NCBI GenBank assembly: GCA_003415625.1
Contig: PYIU01000001.1
Span: 2,356,001-2,420,000 of the forward strand
Length of the DNA stretch: 64,000 nucleotides
DNA from: Aquanectria penicillioides
Lineage: Eukaryota; Ascomycota; Sordariomycetes; Hypocreales; Nectriaceae
Direction of reading: 5' to 3'
Of this stretch, positions 24,302 to 35,363 are shown piece by piece. A program made the translations under genes and the position numbers. The number at the start of each line of letters is the position of its first letter. Positions within the stretch are counted from its first letter, which is position 1. The notes beneath the pieces are model-generated. The model was not told the origin of the DNA and made no database searches. It saw only the letters and a list, made by a program, of their open reading frames with translations.

Positions 24302-24889
24302 GATGCTGAGAGGATCGAAGGTTACTCGGCGTCGTTTACCACATCGATTGTCTCGTGCTTTGGCGGTGACCTGGTCTGAGCGCGGGTGTAAGTCCGGGGT
24401 CAACAGGGCAGATCTGGGGATCGGGCTTGTATTTGAGGGAGCCATTGAGGGCGACACGGAGGGCATCGCAGGCCATAGTTGACACGAGACAAAAGCTGAC
24501 AACGGGAGGAGAGGCTGAGGCAAAGGACTTACGTGGGCCGAGATCAAGTGCTTGGTTTAAGGTTGCGCGAGGCGTTGAGGCCGAGGCAACAATGACGGAG
24601 GTCCGATTATTGGCGGGCGGGAGGGACACAAGGCTTGGAGCTCAGCAATGGTGGTGTGTGAGCAAGGCAGCTGAGCGACGCCAAACAATGGAGGCCGAGT
24701 GTGACAGTACGGTCGATGGAGGAGGGGGCGTGCTGGAGAGAGACAAAGCGGATTGGCACTCCAATTGCCAATGGATGGTCAAACGCAAGCAAGGGCGTGA
24801 ATTGAGGCGACGCAGGGAGGGAGTTGGCGACGGCGACAGCGACAGCAGGGAAAGCGGTCCTGCGATCGATCGGAGTCGGAGTCGGAGTC

Positions 24890-24918
24890 GGGGTCGGGAG
24901 TCGGGAGTCGGGGAAGGG
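24890..24918 (+). promoter_or_regulatory. G-quadruplex-type motif upstream of HMGR
   Basis: Five G-runs of 3-4 (24890-24893, 24896-24898, 24903-24905, 24910-24913, 24916-24918) with 2-4-nt loops meet the usual G3+N1-7 pattern on the plus strand, the template strand for HMGR, about 590-615 bp upstream of its ATG. They grow out of a GGAGTC hexamer repeat starting near 24872. Folding is not shown by sequence. Confidence 0.6.
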
Positions 24919-25508
24919 TCGAAGAAGGAGGGAGGAAGAATTGGGGAACAAGAGGAAAAGGAAAAGGAAAAATAGGGGGTGGGATAAGGAAGAGTAAAAG
25001 AAGAGGGAGAAGATTGAGGTGAGCGTCCCCGGGTCCTATTATGGTGGAGGTGGAGATTGGAGATGGAGGTTGAGGGCTGGGCGGGCGAAATGTCGCCCTT
25101 GACGCTACAGGTCGGGTCGGTACCTTCCTCCCCTGCTTGACGGATGTGCCTGCCTTACCAGACGGAGACGATGAGCAGGTACCTGCCTAGGCTAGGTAGG
25201 CAAGGTCGGGGAGTGGGAGGGTACAGTTACCTAACCTGATAGCGATAGTGGATGATTGTGTATAGTGGATAATGAATGGATAGTGGATACTGGAGGCGGC
25301 ACTAAGGCGAGGCCCAGAGCCAGAGCCAGAGACAGAGCTAATATAAGGGTACCTAGTTTTGCGTGTCCCTCCACGGCGGGTTTCCAGGCTAACTAAGGCA
25401 CGAGGGCCGAGGCTACGGTGTAATAATTTACAGGATCGAGGGACGGGCAAGAGGAGTCCCATCCAGATTGCCCGTCCCATGCTGACGCTTTGTCTGTACG
25501 TGAAGAAG

Positions 25509-25581
25509 ATACCTAAATAGATTGATAGATAGATAGATACCTACCTAGGTAGATAGGTAGATAGATAGGTAGCTACCTAGC
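25509..25581. repeat. GATA/TACCTAGGTA low-complexity block
   Basis: Alternating (GATA)n and palindromic CTACCTAGGTAG units over about 70 bp, with further CCTAGG-type palindromes upstream (near 25180-25200). A simple-sequence block, probably variable in length. Confidence 0.85.
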
Positions 25582-28500
25582 AGTGCCCCCCAGTCGAAAG
25601 AAAAAAAAGACCGCGACGAGAATAAGAAAACCAGCAGGGGCAACGAAAAAAAAAATAAAAAATCGAGGTGGACGCCGCGGCGACGTAGCGAGTGACAGCA
25701 TCTGTTTGGCCAATTGCCGGCGTTGGCCCGGTCGACTACGTACTACCTTTTGGTACGTCAGAACACGGTAAGGCATAGGGCAGTATCCGTACGTCTGCCG
25801 CGCTTCCAACGGCCTGTCAAATGGCCCTGCCAGAGGACCCTGCCAGTGACAGTCGAAACGGGATGGACAGGACAAGGGCTACGGGGACCAGGGTACAGGG
25901 GGTCGAGAGGGATTGCAGCTTGCTGCTTCATCAGATCAGGGCCTGGAATTTGTGGGAGCCCGCCTGCGTGTCTGTGTGCGTTCGGGTGCATCTGGGTGGG
26001 AGGACAGCCGCCGGTTACGGGCAGCAACGGGCGGACAGTGGGAACAACAACGGATCAGTGGGACGCGCTTCTGCACGGGTGGATGGTGGATGCGGATGTG
26101 GCACACCGCACATCGATACCGTCCACGCATGTTCTGATCATCGCAATGCTGGCTGGTGCTGCCAAGTCTCTTTTCTTCACCAGAACGGCTGGGCGGCAGT
26201 AGGCTTGGGAAAAACAAAACGCCCCTATGCCCCCCAGTCTTTACCGTCTTGGTTCGGTCAAATGGCAGGCTACGGCCCATATTTCGGTGCATTTATGCTG
26301 CTCACCAGGCACTTTGTCCTCCATCAAACTCTGACAGGTATAGGTGCCATCCTTACACGTTGGCAGTGCCTGCTATTCCCGAGACGAGTCAGGTCCCTAC
26401 AGTCGAGCACGTCTGGTTGGCGACACTCTACCTATGTAACACTTGATGCGGGTGGCACTGCTGGAACTACTCTGGTGCAGTGCGAGCGGGCACACCCATC
26501 TGCACACGCACACACACAGGACAGCGTCCAATATTTTAGCGGGCTTGTGGCGCCCCGACAGCGTGGGTTACAGGGGTGGGCTGAGGCCCGGACCCTTTTC
26601 TTCAAAGAGAAAGAGGCGTTAGGCTTCCCTGGGTGCACTGGCGAACGGCAACTCAACCATTTCGCCAGGGGTTGGGCGGCTTGGGCCCGGGTTGGGCTGG
26701 TTGGTTGAGAGGCAAAACTTTGACGGCGAGACAAAGCGATCCGTTGGGGCCTAGGTACCTACGCCATCCGTTTTTCCAATTGTTTCCCTTCCACGCCTCC
26801 CTCAGCCAGCGCCACACCCGAGCGCGACAAAGTCTGTTTGAATGGGATGCCGACGTCTATATAATACAACCTCATCTGATGTATGATGCCCTGCGTCTGC
26901 GAGAGGCGTGCGTGCTGGGTCACATTCTCCCCCTCAAAGGCACGGCAGAAGGGTGCACGTGGTATCCCTGGACGCATATCCGTACAACATCGGAACATGG
27001 ATGGCGGGCCATTCAGACTTACAGAGAGGCCCAGCTCCATGGATCAGACCGTCGGTGAGATGAATGGATTTGAAGCGGGACGTAGACAACTTACTCTGCT
27101 CTCTCCTTCTCAGATGTACGACGGTGCCAATGCGAAAATGACAATGCAGAGAGCATGTTTAATGCCGCTGTTTCTCACAGTGGCTCTCCTCTTGTTTCTT
27201 ACTCGGTTTCTTCCTCGGGTTCTTCCTCGTCCAGCATGACGCGTGCTTCCCTCCTTTGACACCGATTCACTCATCTCGCGTGCCAGCGAGAGGCTGCCCC
27301 CCATTCCACGCCCCCAAACTCTTCAAAGCCCAAACCTCCCCACGAGCTGCTACGTACTAAACCCTCCCTCGAACAAGGAATCTGGCCCAGCTGAACACCG
27401 GCACAGTGCAGCAACACGTAATATTCGCCGAACTCTCCCGCGTCTCAGTGTGGATCCTTCCCTTGGTTCCGGCCTGTTCCTAGCCGCCACCCAAGTAGGA
27501 AGGGGGACAGTGGGAAGGGAAGAAAACCCACCGACGCTCACACACTCGCCCCGCACTTTGCATTTTTTTTGCGCCGAATCGGACAGGGTTTCTTTGCTTG
27601 CCGTTATGAAGTGGGGACAACCAAGATTCAACCTGAGCCACAGGCACTCAGCTTCAAACAGAGCGACGGCAGCATCGTCCAGGGATGCCATCTCGAGCCC
27701 CACGCTCGCGAACCCTGGGGCTTCCGTACTGCCCTTTTACACACCTCTACAGAGACCTCTCGCCTCAGTCCTACCGTCCGTCCTGCTGTCGATCGCTATC
27801 TCTCTAAGATCCGACTCGTCTCAAAGTATGTACGTAGACGGCATTCAGTGATTGCCGCCCGGCCGGGCCGGTCTTGTCTTCCCCATGCTCACTGCCGTGC
27901 CCGTCGCTGCACTAATACGCAGCACCAATACACAGCACGCGCATGTACGCTCGTACTTCGTACTCTTACTCTTATTCTTCACAGGGCTGCGCTGCTTTGC
28001 TTTGCCTCGTCCTGCCCGTTGCTTCTTTCGGCCGTTGCCTCAGCCACGCGGGGGAGCAGCACGGCGCCTGGGGCCCGGGGATTCGACATGCTAACTACAA
28101 CCCCATGTCACGTCTACTACTAGCCCCCTCCAAAAAAAAAAAAAAAACGAAAGAAAAAAATGTCCTTGTCCAAGTTTTTTTTCCAAAACCCGCGCCCAGT
28201 GCCGCAGATGTACTGTACAATGCGCCGGAGTACGGATTCATCAGCTCGCCGCCAGCTGATCCTGGACTCCAGCCAGTCAACCATCGCGACAGTGACCACG
28301 ATGCTCTTGGTCTGACGCCTTGATCGGGGGCTGGTCTCCGCTTACCTCTGTCCGTGATCGGGCGGCCAGCCAGTCCTCTCGTCTGGCGCGTGCAAGAGAG
28401 TCTAAAACCGCGTTAAAAAGGGCCCTAACGAAGCTTTAAGAGGGTCTGATGGGGTCAATCTCTTATCAATCAGTAAACTGACTGACCCATCGCGACCCCC

Positions 28501-31288
28501 ATCTTGAGGCCCCTCCGGGGTCCAAGTCCAGACCAAAGTTTCCAGCAACCATCCACCAATCTATCCACAGTGGGCCGCAACTTGCGGTTTCGGGGCATCA
28601 TAAAGCGTCCATTAAAGCCTCACAAAAGCCTCAAATTTTTTCTTTCTTGACCCGTTCGTGCTGATTCTCCCACACATGCACCGTGTTTCCGCTCGTGACG
28701 CCGAGGATGCCCACTACGGGACTGAGGCAGCCAAGGCCAAGAACGGTTACTGGCGTGGAAAGATCCAAGGATATGCCATCTTGGAGCTTCGTTGCGATTT
28801 CCCTCATCACTTTGCCATAGTTCGTAGTCATGAATCCTTGTAATCCTGAGACAGCGGTCTTCAAGTTCAGTCTCTTTCCTCATCTCCACCTCTCTCGCTT
28901 TGAATATCATATCATGTTGCCCCCCTAGTCTTGCCTGCTCCTAGGCACGCCACATACATACGCACGCAAACGCACAAAGCTGCTGCATCGTCGATTTATT
29001 AGCCCTCAAACCTAAAGCTTCCTCCAAGACCTACAGCTGTCCTCTCCATTTCTCCCTTTGCCGAGCCAACGTCTCGCCTGTCTCTCGGCGACCCGTGCCT
29101 AGCTCTGGATCTACCGCCACCCCAAAAATGCGCCTAACTCGACTCGTCCCAGGAGTTCCATCTTGGGCCGGCTCAATAAGCAAAAGCGGTTGCGCATGCA
29201 GCGGTTCGTCACTTTTAGCGCTGATCTCCGGGGTTCCCGTCTCTCGAATCCGACTTTTCGCGTCTCACGGATCGCCGATTTGCTCATATCATGGACAAAA
29301 TCTTCTGCCTCCTACAGCAGTACCCCAGACAAGTGCCTGGACTGCTGCAAAGGAAGCTGCAAGCTCGGGAATCGCCCGAAATGGGCTCCACATAATAATT
29401 GGAACCCGGATAGGATCTAGGGCTTCCTCAATCATCGATGTGAAATACATAGGTGAGCTATATGAGCTCTTTTCCACTTCAGGATTGCGCGCATCCATAT
29501 ATGAGTTGCGCGAGATGTATGGCAACCGTTAAAAGGCGCGTCCATGATTCGAGCCATGGCCTCACACTCCGCTCCGCTGCTGAGTTCAAAAAAGGACCAG
29601 GTTTTTGCATAGCCGGTACGCCGTGAGTCGTCTCATCTCATGTCATGGAAGCAGTCTTCTCGTCACACATGGCGCAAATATCACCATGACTGCCTCCCCA
29701 GTCAATGCACTCATCGTCATCCACGAGCCAGGCACCAGACATCACCAGATTCTCCTGCTGTTGAAACGCACCGGCAATTCACGGCTCATCAATGCTGCTT
29801 TGCGAATGTCCCACCGCCGGCTAAGGTCTCGACCCATTCGTGGTTCGCCGGATGTATGTGTTGTCCAAGCGGATACTGTGGTTAGGCCTTCATGCCTGGA
29901 GAATTGTGGAAAGCGCAAACACCAACACGACGACCGTATTCTTGCGACAATTCGACCACCTGGGAACTTGGAAGACCCGTCTTCTTTCATATCCCCATGG
30001 TTCGCGAGGCCCTGACGCAATGCCACAGGTCCACCACCTGGCTCCCCACGGATAGCCTGCGGGGCCGGCCGGCCGGTGGAATGTGGTATCATATTACATT
30101 ACCAACCCAACAAAGAGAAATTGACTGGTGGTGGTGGTGCTGCTCACGCAAAAGGTAGGGTGGCTTTCTGTGATAAGGCCCAAGCAAGACCAGACCCAAA
30201 ACGAGACCCGTAACCGTTTCGGCATTGTGCGTCGGCAGGCATGTTTGCATGTTTGAGCTTGTTGGGCCGGCAGTCCCGACTAGTGCGAGACATGTTCCCC
30301 GTTTCGTGGTGCTTCGTTTGAGCAGGTCAACGGCACGACGCATCTGTTTCCATATCAGGTCCCACGACGATAAGCTGTCCAGGTTGTCTGTCGTCGTGTC
30401 CTTCTCTAGCACGAGCCCACGCTAATGTGATGGCACCGCTATGGCCACATCAATAATTGCTACTCCATCCAGCGGTGGTCCTGTGTCCGGACGGGCCGTC
30501 TTCTTGTGCTTTGTGAGACTCGATTTTCGACGTTTGCTCGCTACTGTATCGCGGCAAAAAGAGACGCACCTGGCCCGGTCATTCACTGTGAACCCGCCGA
30601 ACGTGATATATCTGCCCGAACCGTGCCTCCGGAGCTCCCTCCGCAAAACCTGTCCCCAAGTGCCCCAACGCAACGGCCCGCTTCCGATGGACGGCCGGCC
30701 CACTCGGTAGAATGCCAAGGCTCCGCTTTCAGTGATCATACGATGTTTGTCTAGAGCACGCTTCTGTGCAAAAATGACGCCAGTGGCAGAGGAGTAGAAG
30801 GAGGAAATAAATAATACTATTGAGAGAAAAAAAAAATTGATCCTGGAGCATTTGCCGAGTCATGTCAAAAGGGGCATTCGTCCGCGACCTTTGATCCATT
30901 TCTCATTGGCCACGTATGGTGGGAAGTTTTTTTCTCCTCTCAGAGTTGCCTTATCCAGACAGAAACGAGACGAAGCGTGGTCCAAAAATTTCCCACCATC
31001 TCGTGATATTTGAGGCGTAGGACTACGACATCTCACTTAAACTTCCTGGTTCCCATTCTCGATCTCCAGGGTCTTTCCGTGGAAAGGCTAGGTTGAAAAA
31101 GAAAAAGTTTGATTTTGCGGTGCGACTCACCCATAGAGGCATGTCGCATGCTTTTTTAGCTTCCTGGGATACCGTCGCCAACATAATCGCCCGAACTTGT
31201 CATTCTCCGCTGAACGGGACCCTCCCTCGCCGCATCTCTGCTGAAGATCGGCCTCCATCTGGCCTAGAGCGCATGCTGGAGTCGCGGC

Positions 31289-33059
31289 ATGGAGGAGACA
31301 TCTGAGCCCATTGCGGCCGCCTCCAGCAACACCACCTCGAATGGTTCGCTCTCCCCTTTGGCTTCCCCAGACTCCACCGCCCCCGATGGCCCGGACGTAT
31401 GGCTGGTGGGCGGCGGCATCGCCTCACTGGCTGCCGCCGTCTTCCTGATCGACGATGCTCACGTCCCGGGCGATCGCATCCACATCCTGGAGGCCTCGTC
31501 CAAGCCTGGCGGATCCATGGCGATCTTGACCAAGCCGACTTGGGAAACGGGATACCGGGTGTCGGCCATTCGAAAAATGAGCCTGACGTATCGCTGTTTG
31601 TACGGAATGCTTGAGAAGGTGCCAGCCGAGACGGACGGCGAGACATTGGCGGACAAGCTTAATCGGTTCAATCAGGCGAGGAAGAAGCTCGGCCCATCAG
31701 GCACGAGGCTCGTAAGACAAGTGATGGATAGCATGGGAATCGAAAAGCCCGAGGCGGTTGACGTGAGCACCATGGGGCTGAGCGTCAAAAACCAGTGCGA
31801 CTTGATGAGGGTGGTTTTGGAGACGGAGGAGGAGCTCGAGGGCCTGGAAATCCAAGCGCTGTTCGCGCCCGACTTTTTCGAGACCAACTTTTGGGACCTG
31901 TGGTCGTCGCTCAATCGATTCCATCCATGGTGCAGCGCCGTCGAGTTCAGGCGATGCCTGCATCGCTTCCTCCACGAATTCCCGAACATGGGCTCACTCT
32001 CCGGGGTCCAGCAGGCACCCGAGGAGGACTTTGAGGCCATCATTAAGCCGCTTTCACAGTATCTCAAGGCTATGGATGTGGATTTCCGCCAAGGTAAGGA
32101 AGGAATCTGGTGTGTCCCTGATTGTAAATCTGGACCTAACTTGAGCAGGCGTACAGGTTACCGGCTTGGAGATTGAAGACGTCCACGAGGGATTCAGGGT
32201 TTGTGGCCTCAAGACGAGGCAGGGCGGCGAAGACAAGGATTTTTCCTTGGACCCCTCCGATCTTGTCCTTTTGACACTTGGTTCGCTCACGTCTGGCATG
32301 GGCTATGGTTCCAACACAAACCCGCCTCCGACCATGGAACTACGGGACTCGGCTCCGCACGAACTGGACCCTTCCTGGACCTTCTGGGATCAGCTTGCCC
32401 TGGACCGCCCGTCCACGTTTGGAAACCCCGAGGCCTTCTTCGACCGGCCCTCCAAGTCGACTTGGCTGTCATTCACCACGACTCTACACGACGGAGAGTT
32501 CTTCAACCACTTGCGTGACTGGACCGGAACATTGATCGGCGCCGTGCCCCTCATCACCTTCCGAGACTGTCCATGGATGCTATCTCTCACCATTCCGCAG
32601 CAGCCTTATCTCAAGGATCAACCCGATGATATCTTCGTGTTTTGGGGCTACGGCTTGTTTCCGGACCAGGCAGGCCGGTACGTCAACAAGCCAATGCTGG
32701 AATGCACGGGAGAAGAGATCCTGACCGAGCTCCTTTGTCTTATGGGCTATCCTGTCCAACCCACCTTGGAGAAGTCCATTACAATCCCTTGTCTCATGCC
32801 TCTGATCGGCAGTCCGTTCTTAACGAGGAAGAAGGGCGACCGCCCCAAGGTAGTGCCCGACGGCAGCAAGAATCTGGGCCTGATGGGCCAATTCGTGGAG
32901 ATTGAGCGAGAGGTGACCTTCACCATGGAGTACTCTGTGCGTTCGGCGCAAATTGCAGTATACGAATTGATGGGCGTCGACAAGAAGTTGCCCGGCGTCC
33001 AAGGCGAGGACCATTCCGTAGAGACTCTCGGCATGGCCCTCAAGACATTGATGTCTTAG
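31289..33059 (+). CDS. Oleate hydratase family protein (MCRA)
   Basis: Two exons, 31289-32093 and 32149-33059, with a 55-bp intron (phase 1) give 571 aa. ATG 31289 gives a short Ser/Thr-rich leader before the FAD-binding segment VWLVGGGIASLAAAVFLIDD (residues about 33-52) and ILEASSKPGGSM. Later family blocks include KNQCDLMRVVLETEEELEG, FFETNFWDLWSSLNRFHPWCSAVEFRR, LLTLGSLTSGMGYGSN, DCPWMLSLTIPQQP, VFWGYGLFPDQAGRYV and GQFVEIEREVTFTMEYSVRSAQIAVY. These match the myosin-cross-reactive-antigen/oleate hydratase family, FAD proteins that hydrate cis double bonds of unsaturated fatty acids. The family is best known from bacteria and also occurs in fungi. The substrate here is inferred. No targeting signal is obvious. 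Confidence 0.9.
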
Positions 33060-33704
33060 TTTTATGCATGACCGAAAAAAGAAAAAAGAAAGAGGAAGAA
33101 AAAAACAACGATAGGAGAAAGAAGAAAAAAAAAAGGCGCAGGCGGCAAAAGAATCGTTTTCTTGCAATTCTTATCTGTGTGTTGGGTGGCAATATCGTCG
33201 AATTTTTGGGAGGCTACAGAACAAAATCCCTTCAGCTTGAATTGAGCAGTACCCTGCTTCTGGAGGTTTAGGTCAGCACTTGTGTCTTTTGTCTTGTTGT
33301 CGAATGAACAAAAAGGAGGAGGCTTTAGTCTTAGTTTTTGGTGCTTCTCGGTAGTTGGCTGTATAACATGGCATTCTGGCTGTTTATTGTCACTTCTTTC
33401 ACAACTCATTTATTCATGCTCTATAATATTGGGCATGACTCAAGTAAAATTGACAACTATTTCATCTAACGCTGAAAGCAGTCATTAGTGAGTTAGGTTT
33501 GGGGTCAATCACGTTCGTTGAACATGTTCACTTCGCATTGGGTTACCAACAGCAAGACACAATCAGACACTTTGCGATGAGGAGATATGCGATAGTTCTG
33601 CTAATTCAATGACCCTATATATCTCAAGTTTCGGCTTCGATCAATCAAATCCGCATCCAAAGCTGGCTATCCCCCGGAGTAGCGTAGTGCAGGCACGTCG
33701 CCAA
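33060..33704. other. Convergent 3' spacer
   Basis: Between oleate hydratase and the convergent F-box gene. It begins with a purine-rich A/G tract (33071-33150) directly after the stop, followed by AT-rich sequence. No gene seen. Confidence 0.6.
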
Positions 33705-35363
33705 TTACTGGAGCATGCCGTCTCTTTCAAATCTGAGACTAGACCCTCTATTTGGAGGCGACCGTTTGATAGTCGCTCCAATATTAAGCCTTCCAATATT
33801 CACATTCCTTCGTTCATATGCCGGATAAAAATCATCTCGCACAACCCCGACTCGGCCACAGTCAAACTCGTAGCGAGACCGGCCTTCGCGCCCAAAAGGG
33901 TTGTCTCCGCCCTTATACATGAAGGCTTCTACTTCTTCACTTATCCACACAGACTTCGTGTCCTCGATCACACGTAGGGTCCCATATATGGCAATCTTCG
34001 GCCTTTCCTCCACAGGTCGGTCTTGCCATCCTAGCTTATCTCGCATATCTTCCAACAGCCCCCAATAATGACCGCCATCTTCTGGAAAGAGGAGGTTACT
34101 AAGCTCAACTGACCGTAGGGTCGCTGGCATCGCAAAGAGACACGAGATAACATCGGCCTGCGTTACTGGTAATCCTGAAAGCCCGAAGTGGCGGAGCTTC
34201 GGCAATTTCTCAATTGGAAAGATGGTGCGCAGAGGGATGTGAAAGTTCTCTGGCCCATCGGCTATGTCATCTCGTCCCATTCTCGGACCGTAAGGCCAAT
34301 TTAACGAAATATTGGTAGTGAGGCTGAGATGTTCTAGGCTAGTCGCATTTGCCAGTGCTGGTCGTAAACCTTGGCAGCAGGACTGCCAGTCTTCATCATG
34401 CAGCTGCAATTGCCCATATGCGAGTGACAGGTCAAGGCGTTTGAATCCCGGTATTTGAAGGACCCTGACGAAGTTTTCATACTCGTCACACGAGCTCTCA
34501 AAGATGGAGTAATTTAGGCCCGTATTGAGATTATGGACGTCAAAGATGAGTTCAGACACCGTATGTTCCACCTGTGCTAAGATGCCAGCAACTATGCGGA
34601 ATCCTCGCCAGTGGTTCTTGGTTTCCTCTGTGGCCTCGGCCCACACCGGAATTGGTCTGAACCATTTCCATTTCGGGGCCGGCCAACCCCGGGGAATCGG
34701 ATAGTTAAAGCCATAGGGGAAGCTGCGGATCATAGGGGTCTCGTACAGCGGTGTAAAGAGAAACCCGTGGACAGAAGGGGTTACTGTAACCCTTCTTAAT
34801 GAGGGAAAACGCCTGATGCCGTACTCGAACGCCTTGGCATCCGCTCTCAACGCTATCACCTCAGCCTCCTGCCGCAGAAGCGTCTCATAATAGGCCCACG
34901 ACTCTGAAAGTGGAATGTTAGAAATCATTTGTTTTTCTCTATCGACAAGATAGGGATTATCTGGATCAAACTTTAGGTCCATTTCCAAATCACGGCGATG
35001 CTGATCACGCGCCATTATAAACCACTTTGGGCAACCTTTGATAAACTCATCCTCTTTAGACTGCCAATAAAATCGTGGCTCTTTGTACTCATTGAAGCGG
35101 GCGTCGTCCCATATAATCTCAACGACAGCTTTTCTGAAATGTTCGTGATCTGCAATGGCTCGTAAAACCTCAATATTGCGAGGATTGGCTGACACGAATA
35201 CCCGGGTGATGCGGGGGAAGGCTCTGTCGCGGAAGAATTTGCACGTCAAGCGTAGACTTTTGAGATCACTGTTGGCCAGGTCGGATATGATGGTACCCAC
35301 AAGCTCGTTAGGGAGACGAGTGATATGGGAAGAATATTTCATGCATGGTGATGAACTCATCAT
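33705..35363 (-). CDS. F-box protein
   Basis: Single-exon minus-strand gene of 552 aa, starting MMSSSPCMKYSSH at 35363. Residues about 14-55 form an F-box: ITRLPNELVGTIISDLANSD followed by LKSLRLTCKFFRDRAFPRIT. The rest has no assigned domain but shows scattered leucine-rich segments (FKRLDLSLAYGQ, LEHLSLTTNI, LRHFGLSGLPV, LRSVELSNLLF), suggesting a degenerate LRR-type substrate-recognition region. F-box proteins join Skp1/Cul1 ubiquitin ligases; fungi carry many lineage-specific ones with unknown targets. A separate RBR-type E3 lies 4 kb away, but nothing links them. No intron is required. Confidence 0.85.
   Translation of the reverse strand: MMSSSPCMKYSSHITRLPNELVGTIISDLANSDLKSLRLTCKFFRDRAFPRITRVFVSANPRNIEVLRAIADHEHFRKAVVEIIWDDARFNEYKEPRFYWQSKEDEFIKGCPKWFIMARDQHRRDLEMDLKFDPDNPYLVDREKQMISNIPLSESWAYYETLLRQEAEVIALRADAKAFEYGIRRFPSLRRVTVTPSVHGFLFTPLYETPMIRSFPYGFNYPIPRGWPAPKWKWFRPIPVWAEATEETKNHWRGFRIVAGILAQVEHTVSELIFDVHNLNTGLNYSIFESSCDEYENFVRVLQIPGFKRLDLSLAYGQLQLHDEDWQSCCQGLRPALANATSLEHLSLTTNISLNWPYGPRMGRDDIADGPENFHIPLRTIFPIEKLPKLRHFGLSGLPVTQADVISCLFAMPATLRSVELSNLLFPEDGGHYWGLLEDMRDKLGWQDRPVEERPKIAIYGTLRVIEDTKSVWISEEVEAFMYKGGDNPFGREGRSRYEFDCGRVGVVRDDFYPAYERRNVNIGRLNIGATIKRSPPNRGSSLRFERDGMLQ

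Larger units (their letters stand above)
24302..31288. other. 7-kb gene-poor spacer upstream of HMGR and oleate hydratase
   Basis: Divergent promoters border this stretch. Many long open frames occur because GC content is high, but none shows a recognisable motif. Visible structure: CT/GA-rich leader sequence near the HMGR start, a run of G-tracts (24890-24918), a GATA/TACCTAGGTA low-complexity block (about 25509-25581), short A and T runs (for example 28132-28146), and a minus-strand open stretch (28829-28631, about 66 codons from MTTNYGKVM) with a hydrophobic centre that I cannot assign. No tRNA found by eye. Confidence 0.5.

Noticed and set aside
25821..26708. A 295-codon plus-strand open frame in the long spacer
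   Set aside because: High GC makes stops rare here. The sequence is rich in Arg, Gly, Thr and His with no hydrophobic pattern or motif, and overlapping frames of similar length occur on both strands.
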